From Nocardia nova NBRC 15556 (GTDB lineage Bacteria; Actinomycetota; Actinomycetes; Mycobacteriales; Mycobacteriaceae), in the NCBI RefSeq assembly GCF_001613005.1, contig NZ_BDBN01000100.1:1-32132 (forward strand): a stretch of DNA of 32,132 nt. The letters are read 5' to 3'. The position numbers were made by a program, and so were the translations under genes. The number at the start of each line of letters is the position of its first letter. The first letter of the stretch is position 1. The notes beneath the pieces were generated by a model, which saw nothing but the letters and a program-made list of their open reading frames with translations, did not search any database and was not told where the DNA came from. This document shows positions 1 through 8,963 of the stretch, in pieces.

Positions 1-50
1 GCCGCGCCCGCACCGCACCGCCGCCGCGCCCGAATCGCGGGGGTAAGGCC

Positions 51-1565
51 GTGCGGGTCGGCGGTCGTGTGCTGGCCGCGGTCACGGCTGTGGTCGTGGT
101 CAGCGGCACCGGCCTGGCCTACTACACCGAACGCAGCGTCGATCAGGGTTTCACCCGGTCCAATGCGATCAGCGAGGCCGATGCCGCCGCCCTCGACGGC
201 GATCTGAACATCCTGTTGATCGGCCTGGACACCCGCAAGGACCAGAACGGCAACGACCTGCCCAAGAACATCCTCGACCAATTGCACGCCGGTGACGGCA
301 GCGAAGGCGGCTACAACGCGAATTCGCTGATCCTGGTGCACATTCCGAAGGATCTGAAGAAGGTCACCGCCTTCTCCATCCCGCGCGACGACTACGTCGC
401 GGTCTCGGGCATCCCCGGCTACGACCACGCCAAGATCAAGGAGGCCTACGGGCTGAAAAAGGCCTCGGTGGAACAGAAGCTGGAGAATCAGGGCGTCAAG
501 GACAAGGTCGAACTCGAACGCCAGGGCCGCGAGGCCGGGCGCGAATCGATCGTGCAGACGGTCAAACAGCTCACCGGAGTGCCGATCAACCGGTTCGCCG
601 AGATCTCGCTGGTCGGCTTCTACGATCTGGCCAATATCCTCGGCGGCGTCGACGTATGTCTCAACCACGCCGTCGACGACGAGTACTACTCCGGCGCGGT
701 GTTTCCCGCAGGCCGCCAGCATCTCGACGCCGCCAACGCGCTGTCGTTCGTGCGTCAGCGGCACGGCCTCGACAACGGCGACCTCGACCGCACCCACCGC
801 CAGCAGGCATTCCTGACCTCGGTCGCCAAACAGCTCAAGGATTCGGGCACGCTCACCAATATCGGCAAACTGCAGGACCTGATCAGCGCGGCGCAGAACG
901 ACATCGTGCTGTCGCAGGGCTGGAACCTGCTCGACTTCGCCCAGACCCTCGGCCGCGCCGGATCCATCCCGATCGAATTCCAGACCCTGCCGGTGAAGGC
1001 GTACGACACCGTCGACGGCCAGGACGTCAACATCGTCGACCCGGCCGCGATCAAGAAGACCGTGCGCACCGCCTTCGGCGTGGCCGAAACACAATCGAGC
1101 GCCCCGACCACCACCCCCACCAGCACCATCGACGTCGTCAACGCCGGCGGCGCGAGCGGCATGGCGGCCAAGGTGTCCACCGCGCTGGTGGACAAGGGCT
1201 TCCGCAAGGGCAATGTCGGGAACGCCACCTACAGCGACGGATCCAGTTCGGTCGTGTACTTCGGCTCCGGCGCCGACACCGACGCCACCCAGGCCGCCGA
1301 CATGCTGGGCGGATTGCCCACGGCCGCATCGAAATCCCTCGATCCGGGGACGGTGAAGATCGTGATCGGCAGCGACTTCAGCATGCCCGACAGCCTCACC
1401 GCGTCCTCGGCGTCCTCAGTGACGACCACCGACCCCACCACCGGGCTCACCACGACCACCAGCGGCGGCAGTTCGGCGTCGACCACCGCCACCACCGACG
1501 ATCGTCCCGACTCCGGTAAACCGGTCACCACCAGCATCGGATCCGACATACCCTGCGTGAACTGA
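51..1565 (+). CDS. LCP (LytR-CpsA-Psr) family cell-wall ligase with C-terminal LytR_C domain; 5' end probably cut by the window
   Basis: LCP enzymes move polymers such as arabinogalactan from a lipid carrier onto peptidoglycan outside the membrane. One N-terminal membrane segment (about residues 5-25) is followed by the LCP catalytic domain (about 50-350). Typical signatures are visible: GLDTR near residue 58, SIPRDDY near 108, and an Arg-rich segment ending in RTHRQQ near 248. A LytR_C domain covers about 360-445, followed by a Ser/Thr-rich low-complexity tail. The reading frame stays open upstream to base 3 and encodes a Pro/Arg-rich stretch, which is usual for the cytoplasmic N-terminus of actinobacterial LCPs. 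The GTG at 51 is therefore only the first start inside the window, and the true start may lie outside. The lexA-like gene follows after 33 bp. The family call is firm; the polymer substrate is not known. Confidence 0.93.
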   Translation: MRVGGRVLAAVTAVVVVSGTGLAYYTERSVDQGFTRSNAISEADAAALDGDLNILLIGLDTRKDQNGNDLPKNILDQLHAGDGSEGGYNANSLILVHIPKDLKKVTAFSIPRDDYVAVSGIPGYDHAKIKEAYGLKKASVEQKLENQGVKDKVELERQGREAGRESIVQTVKQLTGVPINRFAEISLVGFYDLANILGGVDVCLNHAVDDEYYSGAVFPAGRQHLDAANALSFVRQRHGLDNGDLDRTHRQQAFLTSVAKQLKDSGTLTNIGKLQDLISAAQNDIVLSQGWNLLDFAQTLGRAGSIPIEFQTLPVKAYDTVDGQDVNIVDPAAIKKTVRTAFGVAETQSSAPTTTPTSTIDVVNAGGASGMAAKVSTALVDKGFRKGNVGNATYSDGSSSVVYFGSGADTDATQAADMLGGLPTAASKSLDPGTVKIVIGSDFSMPDSLTASSASSVTTTDPTTGLTTTTSGGSSASTTATTDDRPDSGKPVTTSIGSDIPCVN

Positions 1566-1586
1566 GGCGCCGCGGCGGCGGCCGTC

Positions 1587-1592
1587 TACGAT
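1587..1592 (+). promoter_or_regulatory. Putative -10 element (TACGAT) for a leaderless lexA-like transcript
   Basis: TACGAT fits the actinobacterial TAnnnT -10 consensus and is followed by exactly six bases before the GTG start at 1599. There is no Shine-Dalgarno sequence before that GTG. This geometry places the transcription start at or next to the start codon. The same hexamer and spacing occur before the GH1 gene at 6841 and the crotonase gene at 30023. Confidence 0.5.
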
Positions 1593-1598
1593 TCCCCG

Positions 1599-2255
1599 GT
1601 GACCGGATACGACGACGCATACGACCATCTCGACACCTCCCGGCTGCCCGAGCGGCAGCGCCGCATCCTCGGCGTGATCCGGGATGCGGTGCAGCGCAAC
1701 GGGTATGCGCCGTCGTCTCGGGAGATCGCGGCCGCCGTCGGACTGAAATCGGGCTCGTCGGTGTCGAAACACCTGAAGGATCTCGAGGACAAGGGATTCC
1801 TGCGCCGCAGTGCCAGTGTCTCCCGGCCCATCGACGTGCGCCTGTTCCTCGCCCCCGCCGAAAGCCGTGGCGGCGAACAGGATTCGGTGATCGTGCCGGT
1901 GGTCGGCGATATCGCCGCCGGCGCCCCGATCCTCGCCGAGGAACACGCCGACGACCAGCTCACCCTGTCGCGGCACCTGGTCGGGCGCGGAACCGTATTC
2001 GGGCTGCGAGTGCGCGGTGATTCGATGATCGACGCCGCGATCTGCGACGGCGACATCGTGGTCGTGCGCCGCCAGCACGAAGCGCATTCCGGGGACATCG
2101 TGGCCGCGATGATCGACGACGAGGCCACCGTGAAGGTCTATCGCCGGCGCAACGGCCATGTCTACCTCGAACCCCGCAACCCCGCCTACGACGTCATCGA
2201 CGGCGACCGTGCGGTCGTGCTCGGCAAAGTCGTGTCCGTGATGCGACGAATGTGA
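1599..2255 (+). CDS. LexA-family self-cleaving repressor (S24 peptidase)
   Basis: The protein has an N-terminal winged helix-turn-helix (about 16-72, with GSSVSKHLKDLEDKGFLRR in the recognition region) and a C-terminal S24 self-cleavage domain. The scissile bond is Ala107-Gly108, the nucleophile is Ser142 in GDSM, and the general base is Lys179 in TVKVY. The spacings (34 and 37 residues) equal those of E. coli LexA (Gly85, Ser119, Lys156), so RecA-stimulated self-cleavage should be intact. The recognition helix differs from the usual actinobacterial LexA (SSVAHQL, followed by a DPNRPRA-type linker, from memory). This may therefore be a second LexA with its own operator. No CGAAC-N4-GTTCG box is seen upstream. 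The start is the GTG with a -10 element six bases before it. Confidence 0.9.
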   Translation: MTGYDDAYDHLDTSRLPERQRRILGVIRDAVQRNGYAPSSREIAAAVGLKSGSSVSKHLKDLEDKGFLRRSASVSRPIDVRLFLAPAESRGGEQDSVIVPVVGDIAAGAPILAEEHADDQLTLSRHLVGRGTVFGLRVRGDSMIDAAICDGDIVVVRRQHEAHSGDIVAAMIDDEATVKVYRRRNGHVYLEPRNPAYDVIDGDRAVVLGKVVSVMRRM

Positions 2256-2360
2256 CGACCTGCTCGACGCGCCCGCCGAACCGATCGCCAAACGGTTGCC
2301 GCTGAATTAGTCTGCCCAAGCAGGGGAACGCGCAAGACCGAACGGGATTCGGAGGTGCAC

Positions 2361-3467
2361 GTGGCGAGCAGTACTCGGGCAGGCAGATCGGCGGTGCGAG
2401 AGCGGGTACGCGGGGGCACCCGGATCGCGACGGTCGCGGCCGCGGCGGTGCTGGCCGCGGTATCGGCGACCATGGCGGCGGGACCTGCCGCCGCCGCGGG
2501 CGATCGGGTCGTCGATTCCGGTGCCCCGCTGGCACATCCGGTATCCGCCGACGGATCCAAGATCGTCGACTTCTCGGTGGTCGACGGCCGCAACGTCACC
2601 TTCAAGGTGTACTCCGCGGCCATGGACAAACCGATCACGATCAACGTGCAGCGGCCCGCCGACGCCTCCACACCGCGCCCGGTGCTGTATCTGCTCAATG
2701 GCGCCGGCGGTGGTGAGGACAGCGCCACCTGGGACAACAAGGCCCCCGACGCGCTGAAGTTCCTCGCCGACAAGGACGTCAACGTCGTCCAGCCCGTCGG
2801 CGGCGCCTGGAGCTACTACACCGATTGGCGCGCACCGGATCCGAAGCTGGGCGTCAACAAGTGGCGGACGTTCTTCACCGAGGAACTGCCGCCCATCATC
2901 GACGGCGCCCTGGGCACCAACGGCCTCAACGCCATCGCCGGGCTGTCCACCTCCGGCACCTCGGTGCTGCAGTTGCCGATCGCCAAACCCGGCCTGTACA
3001 AATCCGTTGCCGCCTACAGCGGTTGCGCCCAGATCAGCGACCCCGTGGGCTACACCGCGGTCAATCTCGCGGTCAACGTGTGGGGCGGCGGCAACACCGT
3101 GAACATGTACGGGCCGCAGAACGATCCGATGTGGGCCGCCAACGATCCCTACGTGCACGCCGACCAGCTGCGCGGGCTCAACCTGTTCATCTCCAGTGGA
3201 TCCGGACTGCCCGGGCAGTGGGACACGCTCAACGGGCCCTACACGCTGCCCGGACCGGGCGGCCTGGCCAATCAAGTGATCATCGGCGGCGTGATCGAGG
3301 CCGCGGTCAACTACTGCAGCCACAACCTGCAGGCCAAGCTCAACAGTCTCGGCATTCCGGCGACCTACGACTTCACTCCGACCGGAACCCATTCCTGGGG
3401 TTACTGGCACGACGCGCTGATCCAGTCGTGGCCGGTCCTCGCGGCCGGGCTGCAACTTCCCGCCTGA
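2361..3467 (+). CDS. Secreted antigen-85-type mycolyltransferase / esterase
   Basis: This is an alpha/beta hydrolase that, by family, transfers mycolic acids between trehalose monomycolate and arabinogalactan or trehalose in the outer envelope. A basic N-terminus and an Ala-rich hydrophobic segment (about residues 20-46) form a signal peptide ending near AAAAG. Ag85-like landmarks follow: YLLNGAGGG, an acyl-enzyme Ser about residue 196 in AGLSTSGTS, YTDWRAPDP (compare Ag85 YSDWY), FFTEELPPII, and the catalytic His about 344 in THSWGYW (Ag85 has THSWEYW). The start is taken as GTG 2361, because GGAGG at 2351-2355 lies five bases before it; a GTG at 2355 overlaps that ribosome site. It is about 368 aa, close to the usual family length. 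The gene stands alone and converges on the SDR gene. Confidence 0.92.
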   Translation: MASSTRAGRSAVRERVRGGTRIATVAAAAVLAAVSATMAAGPAAAAGDRVVDSGAPLAHPVSADGSKIVDFSVVDGRNVTFKVYSAAMDKPITINVQRPADASTPRPVLYLLNGAGGGEDSATWDNKAPDALKFLADKDVNVVQPVGGAWSYYTDWRAPDPKLGVNKWRTFFTEELPPIIDGALGTNGLNAIAGLSTSGTSVLQLPIAKPGLYKSVAAYSGCAQISDPVGYTAVNLAVNVWGGGNTVNMYGPQNDPMWAANDPYVHADQLRGLNLFISSGSGLPGQWDTLNGPYTLPGPGGLANQVIIGGVIEAAVNYCSHNLQAKLNSLGIPATYDFTPTGTHSWGYWHDALIQSWPVLAAGLQLPA

Positions 3468-3471
3468 GCGG

Positions 3472-3486
3472 CGAACGCCTGGTTCG
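3472..3486. terminator. Small inverted repeat between convergent genes
   Basis: CGAAC and GTTCG arms around a five-base loop lie five bases past the mycolyltransferase stop and before the SDR stop. There is no T-tract. It is at best a weak bidirectional terminator. It was also considered as a LexA box, but the spacer is five bases rather than four. Confidence 0.25.
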
Positions 3487-3501
3487 GGGCTGCCCGACAG
3501 C

Positions 3502-4362
3502 TCATCGATCCACTGCCGCGAGAAGTTCGGCGGTCGCGTTCCACAGCCGTGCGGCCAGCTCCTCGTCGAGACCGGCCTTGCCTTGCCGGCCGACCGCCGG
3601 ATAGCCACGCAGGCCTCCCGGCCCGTCCGGCCCGACGTACGCATTGCCGGGAACGTCCTGAGTCGCGGCGTACAGCACCGAGAGCGCACCACGCTCAGGC
3701 GAATTGGTCAGGAATGTGAACCGGTTGACGAGGTTCGCCCGGGAGTGCGCGGCCAGACCGGTACGAGCGATACCCGGACTGGCGAGCACCGAGCGGACCC
3801 GGCTGCGGTCAGCGGTCAGCCGGCGTTGCAGTTCCAGCGAGAACAACACGACACCGAGCTTCGATGCCCGGTAGGCCGCCATCGCGTCGTATTTGCGCGT
3901 GCGCCAGTCCACATCGGCCAGGTCGATCTTGCCCTGCCGGTGCAGCTGACTGGTCACATGCACCACACGATCGGTGATGTGGTCGAGCAACATGGTGGTC
4001 AGCAGGAAGGGACCGATGTAGTTGGTGGCGGTCTGCTGGTCGAGGCCGTCCCGGGTACGTGCGGCGGGGATGTCCATCACACCCGCATTGTTGATCAGGA
4101 TGTCGAGGTCGCCGGACCACGCCTCGGCGAAGGCGCGCACCGAGCCGAGTTCCGCGACATCGAGCGGTCGGACGTCGAAGATGCCGGGGAGGTCCGCGAC
4201 GGCGCGGCGGGCCCGCTGCGGGTCACGCACACCCAGCACGACGTGTGCTCCGGCACCGGCGAGTTCCCGCGCGGTGATCAGGCCCAGCCCGCGGCCGGCG
4301 CCGGTGATCACCACCGTCCGTCCTGTCATGTCGGGAAGTTCGTTTCTGCTCCATGTGGCCAT
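3502..4362 (-). CDS. Short-chain dehydrogenase/reductase (SDR)
   Basis: This is a classical Rossmann-fold NAD(P)-dependent oxidoreductase of 286 aa. Visible motifs are the cofactor loop TGAGRGLG (about 20-27), NNAG (101-104), catalytic Ser148 and the Tyr174-x3-Lys178 pair in AYRASK. The dinucleotide loop and the GVRDPQRA segment at the second strand resemble retinol-dehydrogenase/WW-oxidoreductase-like SDRs, which often prefer NADP(H). The open frame continues to 4476, but ATG 4362 has a GGAG nine bases upstream and begins just before the conserved fold. It is divergent from the XRE-family regulator starting at 4518, the usual arrangement for a regulator controlling its neighbour. The substrate cannot be told from the sequence. 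Confidence 0.9.
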   Translation of the reverse strand: MATWSRNELPDMTGRTVVITGAGRGLGLITARELAGAGAHVVLGVRDPQRARRAVADLPGIFDVRPLDVAELGSVRAFAEAWSGDLDILINNAGVMDIPAARTRDGLDQQTATNYIGPFLLTTMLLDHITDRVVHVTSQLHRQGKIDLADVDWRTRKYDAMAAYRASKLGVVLFSLELQRRLTADRSRVRSVLASPGIARTGLAAHSRANLVNRFTFLTNSPERGALSVLYAATQDVPGNAYVGPDGPGGLRGYPAVGRQGKAGLDEELAARLWNATAELLAAVDR

Positions 4363-4517
4363 ACGTCCGCACTCCGTTGTTCGCTGTTCGAATGCCGTGC
4401 TCGTCGGAAGCGACCGGTGATCGCTGTGACCAGTGAATGCGCCGCCGTCCGGCCGCGGAAGGACACACACAACCACTGAACGAGAGGTCGCGGCTGAGCG
4501 GCGCCGGACGGATCAGA

Positions 4518-5387
4518 ATGCACATCATGGATCGTGGGTTCGACCGTTCATCGCTGGGCGCGTTCTTGCGGGCTCGGCGAGCGTCTCTGCAACCGGAAGA
4601 CGTCGGGCTGCGCCGGGGGCCGCGGCGGCGCGCACCCGGGCTGCGACGCGAAGAGGTGGCCGAGCTGTGCGCCATGTCCGCGGACTACTTCGCACGGCTG
4701 GAACGCGGCGACGGGCCGCAACCATCACAGAGCATGCTCGCGGCCATCGCGCGCGGTCTGCGGCTCACCCCGGACGAACGCGATCACCTGTTCCTGCTCA
4801 CGGGGTACCGCACAGTTCGCCGCGACCTGCAGGTTCAGCATGTGAGTCCCGGATTGATGCGCGTGATGGACGGCCTCCGCGACATGCCGGCGCAGGTGAT
4901 GGGCCCGTTGGGGGAAACGTTGCTGCAGACCCCGTCCGCGGTGGCCCTGCTGGGCACACAGACGGGGTACACCGGCCGCGCGCGTAGCGCGGCGTTCCGC
5001 TGGTTCACCGATCCGGCCGCGCGTGCGCGCTACCACCCCGACGATCACGACATGACCAGCCGGGCCAATGTGGCGCAGCTCCGCGCGGCGCTCACCCGGG
5101 ACGGGCCCGGCTCGCCGGCGGCAGATCTCGTCGAATTTCTGCGTGAGACCAACAACGAGTTCGCCCGATTGTGGGACCGTCACGAGGTGGGCCTGCGTTC
5201 CAGCGACACCAAGCGATTCGTCCACCCCGAGATCGGGCGGCTGGACCTTTACTGCCAGCTTCTGCTCGAGCCGGATCAGGGACAGGCGCTTCTCATTTTC
5301 ACCGCTACCCCAGGTACCGAGGACCAGCAGAAGCTCGCCTTGCTGAAGGTGCTGGGCGTCGAAAAATTCACGGTCTCCCTCGAGTGA
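4518..5387 (+). CDS. XRE-family transcriptional regulator with MmyB-type ligand-binding domain
   Basis: The 289-aa protein has an N-terminal helix-turn-helix (about 10-75; LGAFLRARRASLQPEDVGL, then PGLRREEVAEL and DYFARLERG). The C-terminal domain (about 100-280) contains the ArgTrpPhe-type RWFTDPAARARYHP segment and RLWDRHEV, both typical of MmyB-like PAS-fold domains thought to bind fatty-acyl ligands. ATG 4518 was chosen because homologues begin a few residues before the HTH; ATG 4527 is an alternative. The 155-bp divergent spacer with the SDR gene (start 4362) should hold both promoters and any operator. Regulation of the SDR gene is inference from arrangement; such regulator-SDR pairs are common in actinobacteria. 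Confidence 0.88.
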   Translation: MHIMDRGFDRSSLGAFLRARRASLQPEDVGLRRGPRRRAPGLRREEVAELCAMSADYFARLERGDGPQPSQSMLAAIARGLRLTPDERDHLFLLTGYRTVRRDLQVQHVSPGLMRVMDGLRDMPAQVMGPLGETLLQTPSAVALLGTQTGYTGRARSAAFRWFTDPAARARYHPDDHDMTSRANVAQLRAALTRDGPGSPAADLVEFLRETNNEFARLWDRHEVGLRSSDTKRFVHPEIGRLDLYCQLLLEPDQGQALLIFTATPGTEDQQKLALLKVLGVEKFTVSLE

Positions 5388-5482
5388 GAGGGCAGGGTCC
5401 CGCAGACCGGTAAGCCGCCCGCCCTGGCCGCGGTATCTCCGTATGCGGAATCGATCGTGTGGTGCATCCCCGAGGCGGGTGG

Positions 5483-6841
5483 TTACGGGCTCGCTGTGGC
5501 GGCCGGATCCGCGCCCGGCAACATCACCGGCTCGTCGCAACTGGCCGGCGGATCGACCTGGGAACAGGCGACGGGGGCGCGGGTGGGCCGGTAATCGGCG
5601 GGCACCCCGCCCGCGCGCACGAGCGAGGCGAACACCTCCACCGCGTCGGTGGGCCGGCGCACCAGATCCGGATCGGAGATGACATCGACGGTGAAGAGGC
5701 CGAAACGGGGTGTGTAGCTGCCCCATTCGTAGTTGTCGGTGAGGCTCCAATAGTTGTAGCCGCGCACATCGATACCGTCGGCCTTGGCGCGCTGGATCCA
5801 GTACACGGTGTCGCGCAACTGGTCGGCGCGAGTGTAGCCGTCCGGGCGGGGTTTACCGTTCTCGGTCGGCATCCCGTTCTCCACCACGTACAGCGGTTTG
5901 CCGGGGAACTGGCGGGCATAGCGGCGCAGCGCGTAGTAGACGCCCTCGGTCTGCAGCGGCAACTCCCACATCGCGGGCGCACCGGCCGAGGTCGCCGACG
6001 AGCCGTCCGCTGCCGAGGTGGGGCCGAAGTAGTAGTCGACGCCGACGAAGTCGAGTTTGTCGCGCACCTTGTCGATATACGGCTGATTCACCTCGGTGTC
6101 GGCGCCGGGCACATAGCCGATGTTGCTGGTGACCATCGCCTTCGGATAGGCGGCGTGAATGTCGTCGTAGATTTGATTGTGGGCCTGCGCCAGCCGGTCC
6201 ATCGCCGCCGGCCACTCCTCGTGCGAGAGGGCGCCGATGCGGATCTCGGTGCCGAGATAGGCGGCCGGTTCGTTGATCGTGACCCAGATCGGATCGCGAG
6301 AACCGTAGCGCTGCACCACTTTCCGCGCATTGGCCAGCCAGTCGTCGACCATGCCCTGGTTGCGCCAGCCGCCGCGGTCGGCGGCCCAGCCCGGATACAC
6401 CCAGTGGTCCAGAGTCAGCATCGGGGTCATACCCGCGGTGTAGACGGCGTCGACGATCCGGTCGTAGCGGGCGAATGCCTGCTCGTCCCATTCGTCGGGA
6501 TGGGGCTGCACCCGGGCCCATTCGATACTCATGCGGAAGCTCTTGGCGCCCAGCTGCGCGGCGCGCTCGATATCGTCGGCGTAGGTGTCGAGGAAGCGCA
6601 CCGAATCCCGATACGGTTCGGCCGCCCCGGTCGCGATGTAGCGGGTCCAGTTGCTGTCGGGGGCGTGGCCTTCGGTCTGGAACCCGGATGTGGCCACCCC
6701 CCACACGAATTCGGGGCCCAGGGGAGCGAGAGCCGACGCCGCCCGGCGGACGGGGTCGGCGCCCGCGCGGACCGGCAGCAGCAGCGCGGCGGCTGCGGCC
6801 AGTCCGGTGGCCAGCACTTGGCGGCGGTTCGGCTCTCGCAT
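5483..6841 (-). CDS. Tat-exported glycoside hydrolase family 1 (beta-glycosidase), paralogue 1
   Basis: The 452-aa protein starts with a twin-arginine signal (NRRQVLA at residues 5-11, then a hydrophobic Ala/Leu stretch to about 28), so it is folded in the cytoplasm and then exported. The GH1 barrel follows: FVWGVATSGFQTEGH, the acid/base Glu191 in INEP, the nucleophile Glu321 in VVENG, and NYWSLTDNYEW near the end. A C-terminal tail carries two Cys in VACSQVDPPASC, probably a disulfide; the same tail is found in the paralogue at 17198-18532. ATG 6841 is supported by the Tat motif and by TACGAT six bases upstream; longer open sequence to 7033 lacks family similarity. The glycosidic substrate is not evident. 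Confidence 0.93.
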   Translation of the reverse strand: MREPNRRQVLATGLAAAAALLLPVRAGADPVRRAASALAPLGPEFVWGVATSGFQTEGHAPDSNWTRYIATGAAEPYRDSVRFLDTYADDIERAAQLGAKSFRMSIEWARVQPHPDEWDEQAFARYDRIVDAVYTAGMTPMLTLDHWVYPGWAADRGGWRNQGMVDDWLANARKVVQRYGSRDPIWVTINEPAAYLGTEIRIGALSHEEWPAAMDRLAQAHNQIYDDIHAAYPKAMVTSNIGYVPGADTEVNQPYIDKVRDKLDFVGVDYYFGPTSAADGSSATSAGAPAMWELPLQTEGVYYALRRYARQFPGKPLYVVENGMPTENGKPRPDGYTRADQLRDTVYWIQRAKADGIDVRGYNYWSLTDNYEWGSYTPRFGLFTVDVISDPDLVRRPTDAVEVFASLVRAGGVPADYRPTRAPVACSQVDPPASCDEPVMLPGADPAATASP

Positions 6842-6847
6842 CCAGCA

Positions 6848-6853
6848 ATCGTA
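6848..6853 (-). promoter_or_regulatory. Putative -10 element (TACGAT) for leaderless GH1 transcript
   Basis: On the minus strand TACGAT is followed by six bases (TGCTGG) and then the ATG at 6841. No good Shine-Dalgarno is present. The spacing is identical to that of the lexA-like and crotonase genes. It would give the GH1 gene its own promoter in the 83-bp gap after the glycosyltransferase gene. Confidence 0.45.
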
Positions 6854-6924
6854 GCTGTGAGATTGCTGAATTCCGGTGTGCGCAAGGGCGTGTCGAGCGG
6901 GCGATCGGCCGCTCGACGCCGGGG

Positions 6925-8961
6925 TCAGTGCGGCGGTGCGGTGAGGTCGAAGACCTCGAGACCGCCGAGGTGTTGCGGCGTGTAGTGCGCCGACACCCAG
7001 GCGTAGATGTCGGTGTTGCCGACCGGATGCCACATCTCCGGCTCCGCGTCGGTGGCCGGCGGGTTCGGTGCGGTCGCCGGAGTGTGCGCGCCGCCGGGGG
7101 ATCGGTGCTGGTCATGCGTTCGCCACGAGTCCGGCAGCTTCATCTCGGGCGCCAGATAGTAGGTGATCCGGTGGTCGCGGACCAGGTCCTGCAATCCCGC
7201 CACGGTGGGGACCGGATCTTCGGAAGTGAATCCGCCGATGGCGATCACCGGTGTCCGGCTGGCCAGTTCGAGTCCGGCCGCCGGTCCCGAGCGGTCGATG
7301 GCCGCCGACCACGTCGTCTGCGTTGCCCGCAACATCTCCACCAGCTTCGGATCGGTGTCGGTGCCGCCCATCAGCATGCCGATCTGGCGGCGGAACGGAT
7401 TCAGCGCCTGCGGCAGGTCCGGATGCGCCGGCCCGACGACCGGGCTGCCGCCGGTATGCGACTGCGGCAGCGTCGCCACCGCGTACGCGCTCGACCCGGC
7501 CGTCGCGGCCAGCACACCGGCGCCCACGGCGACCGCGACCGCGCGGGCGGGCACACGTCGCGACAGCACCGGCAGCGCCGTCAGCACGAGAGCGGCGGCG
7601 GACACGACGGTCACCGCGAGAATCGTCCACCGCAGCCACGGCTGCCAGTCCGCATTGCGATCGAGCAGGATGAAGCCCCACACGCCGCCGGCCACAACGA
7701 GTCCCGCCGCCCCGGCCCGGCCCCACATCCGATCCCGGCAACGCCACACCTCGGCCAGGCCGAGGACGAAACTGCCGACCACCGCGGGCGCGATGGCCAG
7801 GGTGTAGTAGGCGTGCATGCCGCCCTTCATCGCCGAGAACGCCACCCCGTCGATCAGCAGCCACAGCCCGAAAACCAATGCCGCCCCGCGCACGAGGTCG
7901 GTGCGCGGATACTTCCGGCGCGTGATCAGCACGACGACGAACCCCAGCACGGCCGCCGGCAGCAGCCACGAGATCTCGAATCCGATCTCGCCGGTGAACA
8001 ACCGCTGCGGGCCGGACCCGAAACCGTTGAAGCCGCCGCCGCCACCCATATGCGGCAACTCGTATCCCGGCGGCAGTTCGAAGGGTTTGCGCCCGGCGTG
8101 GTTGTGTCCGAGGTAGCGGGCGAAACCGTTGTAACCCAGCACCAGATCCATGAACGTGTTGTCCTTGGAACCGGCCAGATAGGGGCGTGAATCGGCGGGC
8201 CACAGAATCGTCAGCAGCACATACCACCCCGACGAGACCACCAGCGCCACCGCCGCGGCCAGCAGATGCGCGATCCGTTTACCGAAACCCGCCGGCGCCG
8301 CCACCAGGTACGCCACACCGAGTGCGGGCAGCACCATCAGGCCCTCGAGCATTTTCGCCAGGAACGCGAAACCCAATGCGACACCGGCCGATACGAGCCA
8401 GCGCGGGCTCGCGTGGCGCAACGCGCGCACGGTGCAGTAGGCGGCGGCTGTCATCAGCAGCACCATCACCGCATCCGGATTGTTGAACCGGAACATCAAC
8501 GCCACCACCGGTGTCAGCGCCAGCAGCAGACCGGCCAGCAGACCCGCGCCGCGGCTGCCGGTGGCGCGGGTGATCGCGCCGTACATCAGCGCGACCGCCG
8601 CCACCGCCATCAACGCCTGCGGAACCAGCATGGAGGCACTGGAGAAACCGAACAACTGCCCGGACAACCCCATCACCCACTGCGAGACCGGCGGCTTGTC
8701 GACGGTGATGAAGTTGGCCGGATCCAGCGACCCGAACAGCAGCGCCTTCCAGTCCCGCGACCCCGACCACGCCGCCGCCGCGTAGAACCCGTTACCCATC
8801 CCGTTGACGGTGATGTTCCACAGATACGCGGCCGCGGTGGCGGCCAGCAGTGCTACCAGCGCGAGCCGGTCCCGGCGCCGCGGCGGTGGCAGATCCGGAT
8901 CCGGCGGACGCGCCGATTCGGGCGATACGGGCACGGCGGTGTCGGCAGTCGTCACTGTCAC
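6925..8961 (-). CDS. Polytopic GT-C glycosyltransferase (ArnT/PMT-like, GT39 superfamily)
   Basis: The 678-aa membrane protein has a Pro-rich cytoplasmic start, about eleven to thirteen hydrophobic helices up to about residue 520, and a soluble extracytoplasmic C-terminal domain (about 530-678). A loop after the first helix carries GNGFYAAAAW and ITVDKPP, the usual position of the catalytic acidic residue in GT-C enzymes that use polyprenyl-phosphate sugars. Gly-rich GGGGGFNGFGSG near residue 310 and FRFNNPDAVM near 155 are typical of the actinobacterial branch often annotated as ArnT-like or mannosyltransferase. The start is GTG 8961. Its leader is copy A of a repeat that also occurs before the T7SS-like cassette, suggesting duplicated regulatory DNA. 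Sugar donor and acceptor are unknown. Confidence 0.85.
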   Translation of the reverse strand: MTVTTADTAVPVSPESARPPDPDLPPPRRRDRLALVALLAATAAAYLWNITVNGMGNGFYAAAAWSGSRDWKALLFGSLDPANFITVDKPPVSQWVMGLSGQLFGFSSASMLVPQALMAVAAVALMYGAITRATGSRGAGLLAGLLLALTPVVALMFRFNNPDAVMVLLMTAAAYCTVRALRHASPRWLVSAGVALGFAFLAKMLEGLMVLPALGVAYLVAAPAGFGKRIAHLLAAAVALVVSSGWYVLLTILWPADSRPYLAGSKDNTFMDLVLGYNGFARYLGHNHAGRKPFELPPGYELPHMGGGGGFNGFGSGPQRLFTGEIGFEISWLLPAAVLGFVVVLITRRKYPRTDLVRGAALVFGLWLLIDGVAFSAMKGGMHAYYTLAIAPAVVGSFVLGLAEVWRCRDRMWGRAGAAGLVVAGGVWGFILLDRNADWQPWLRWTILAVTVVSAAALVLTALPVLSRRVPARAVAVAVGAGVLAATAGSSAYAVATLPQSHTGGSPVVGPAHPDLPQALNPFRRQIGMLMGGTDTDPKLVEMLRATQTTWSAAIDRSGPAAGLELASRTPVIAIGGFTSEDPVPTVAGLQDLVRDHRITYYLAPEMKLPDSWRTHDQHRSPGGAHTPATAPNPPATDAEPEMWHPVGNTDIYAWVSAHYTPQHLGGLEVFDLTAPPH

Positions 8962-8963
8962 CG

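Noticed and set aside
1416..2291. Long minus-strand frame opposite the lexA-like gene
   Set aside because: It overlaps the end of the LCP gene and the complete lexA-like gene, has Arg/His/Gly-rich composition and no recognisable motif; typical antisense shadow in GC-rich DNA.
3472..3486. CGAAC-GTTCG palindrome as a LexA box
   Set aside because: The spacer is five bases instead of four and it lies between two convergent gene ends, not in a promoter.
5377..5392. CCCTC-GAGGG stem after the XRE regulator gene as a terminator
   Set aside because: The stem is five base pairs and overlaps the stop codon, with no T-tract; too weak to call.
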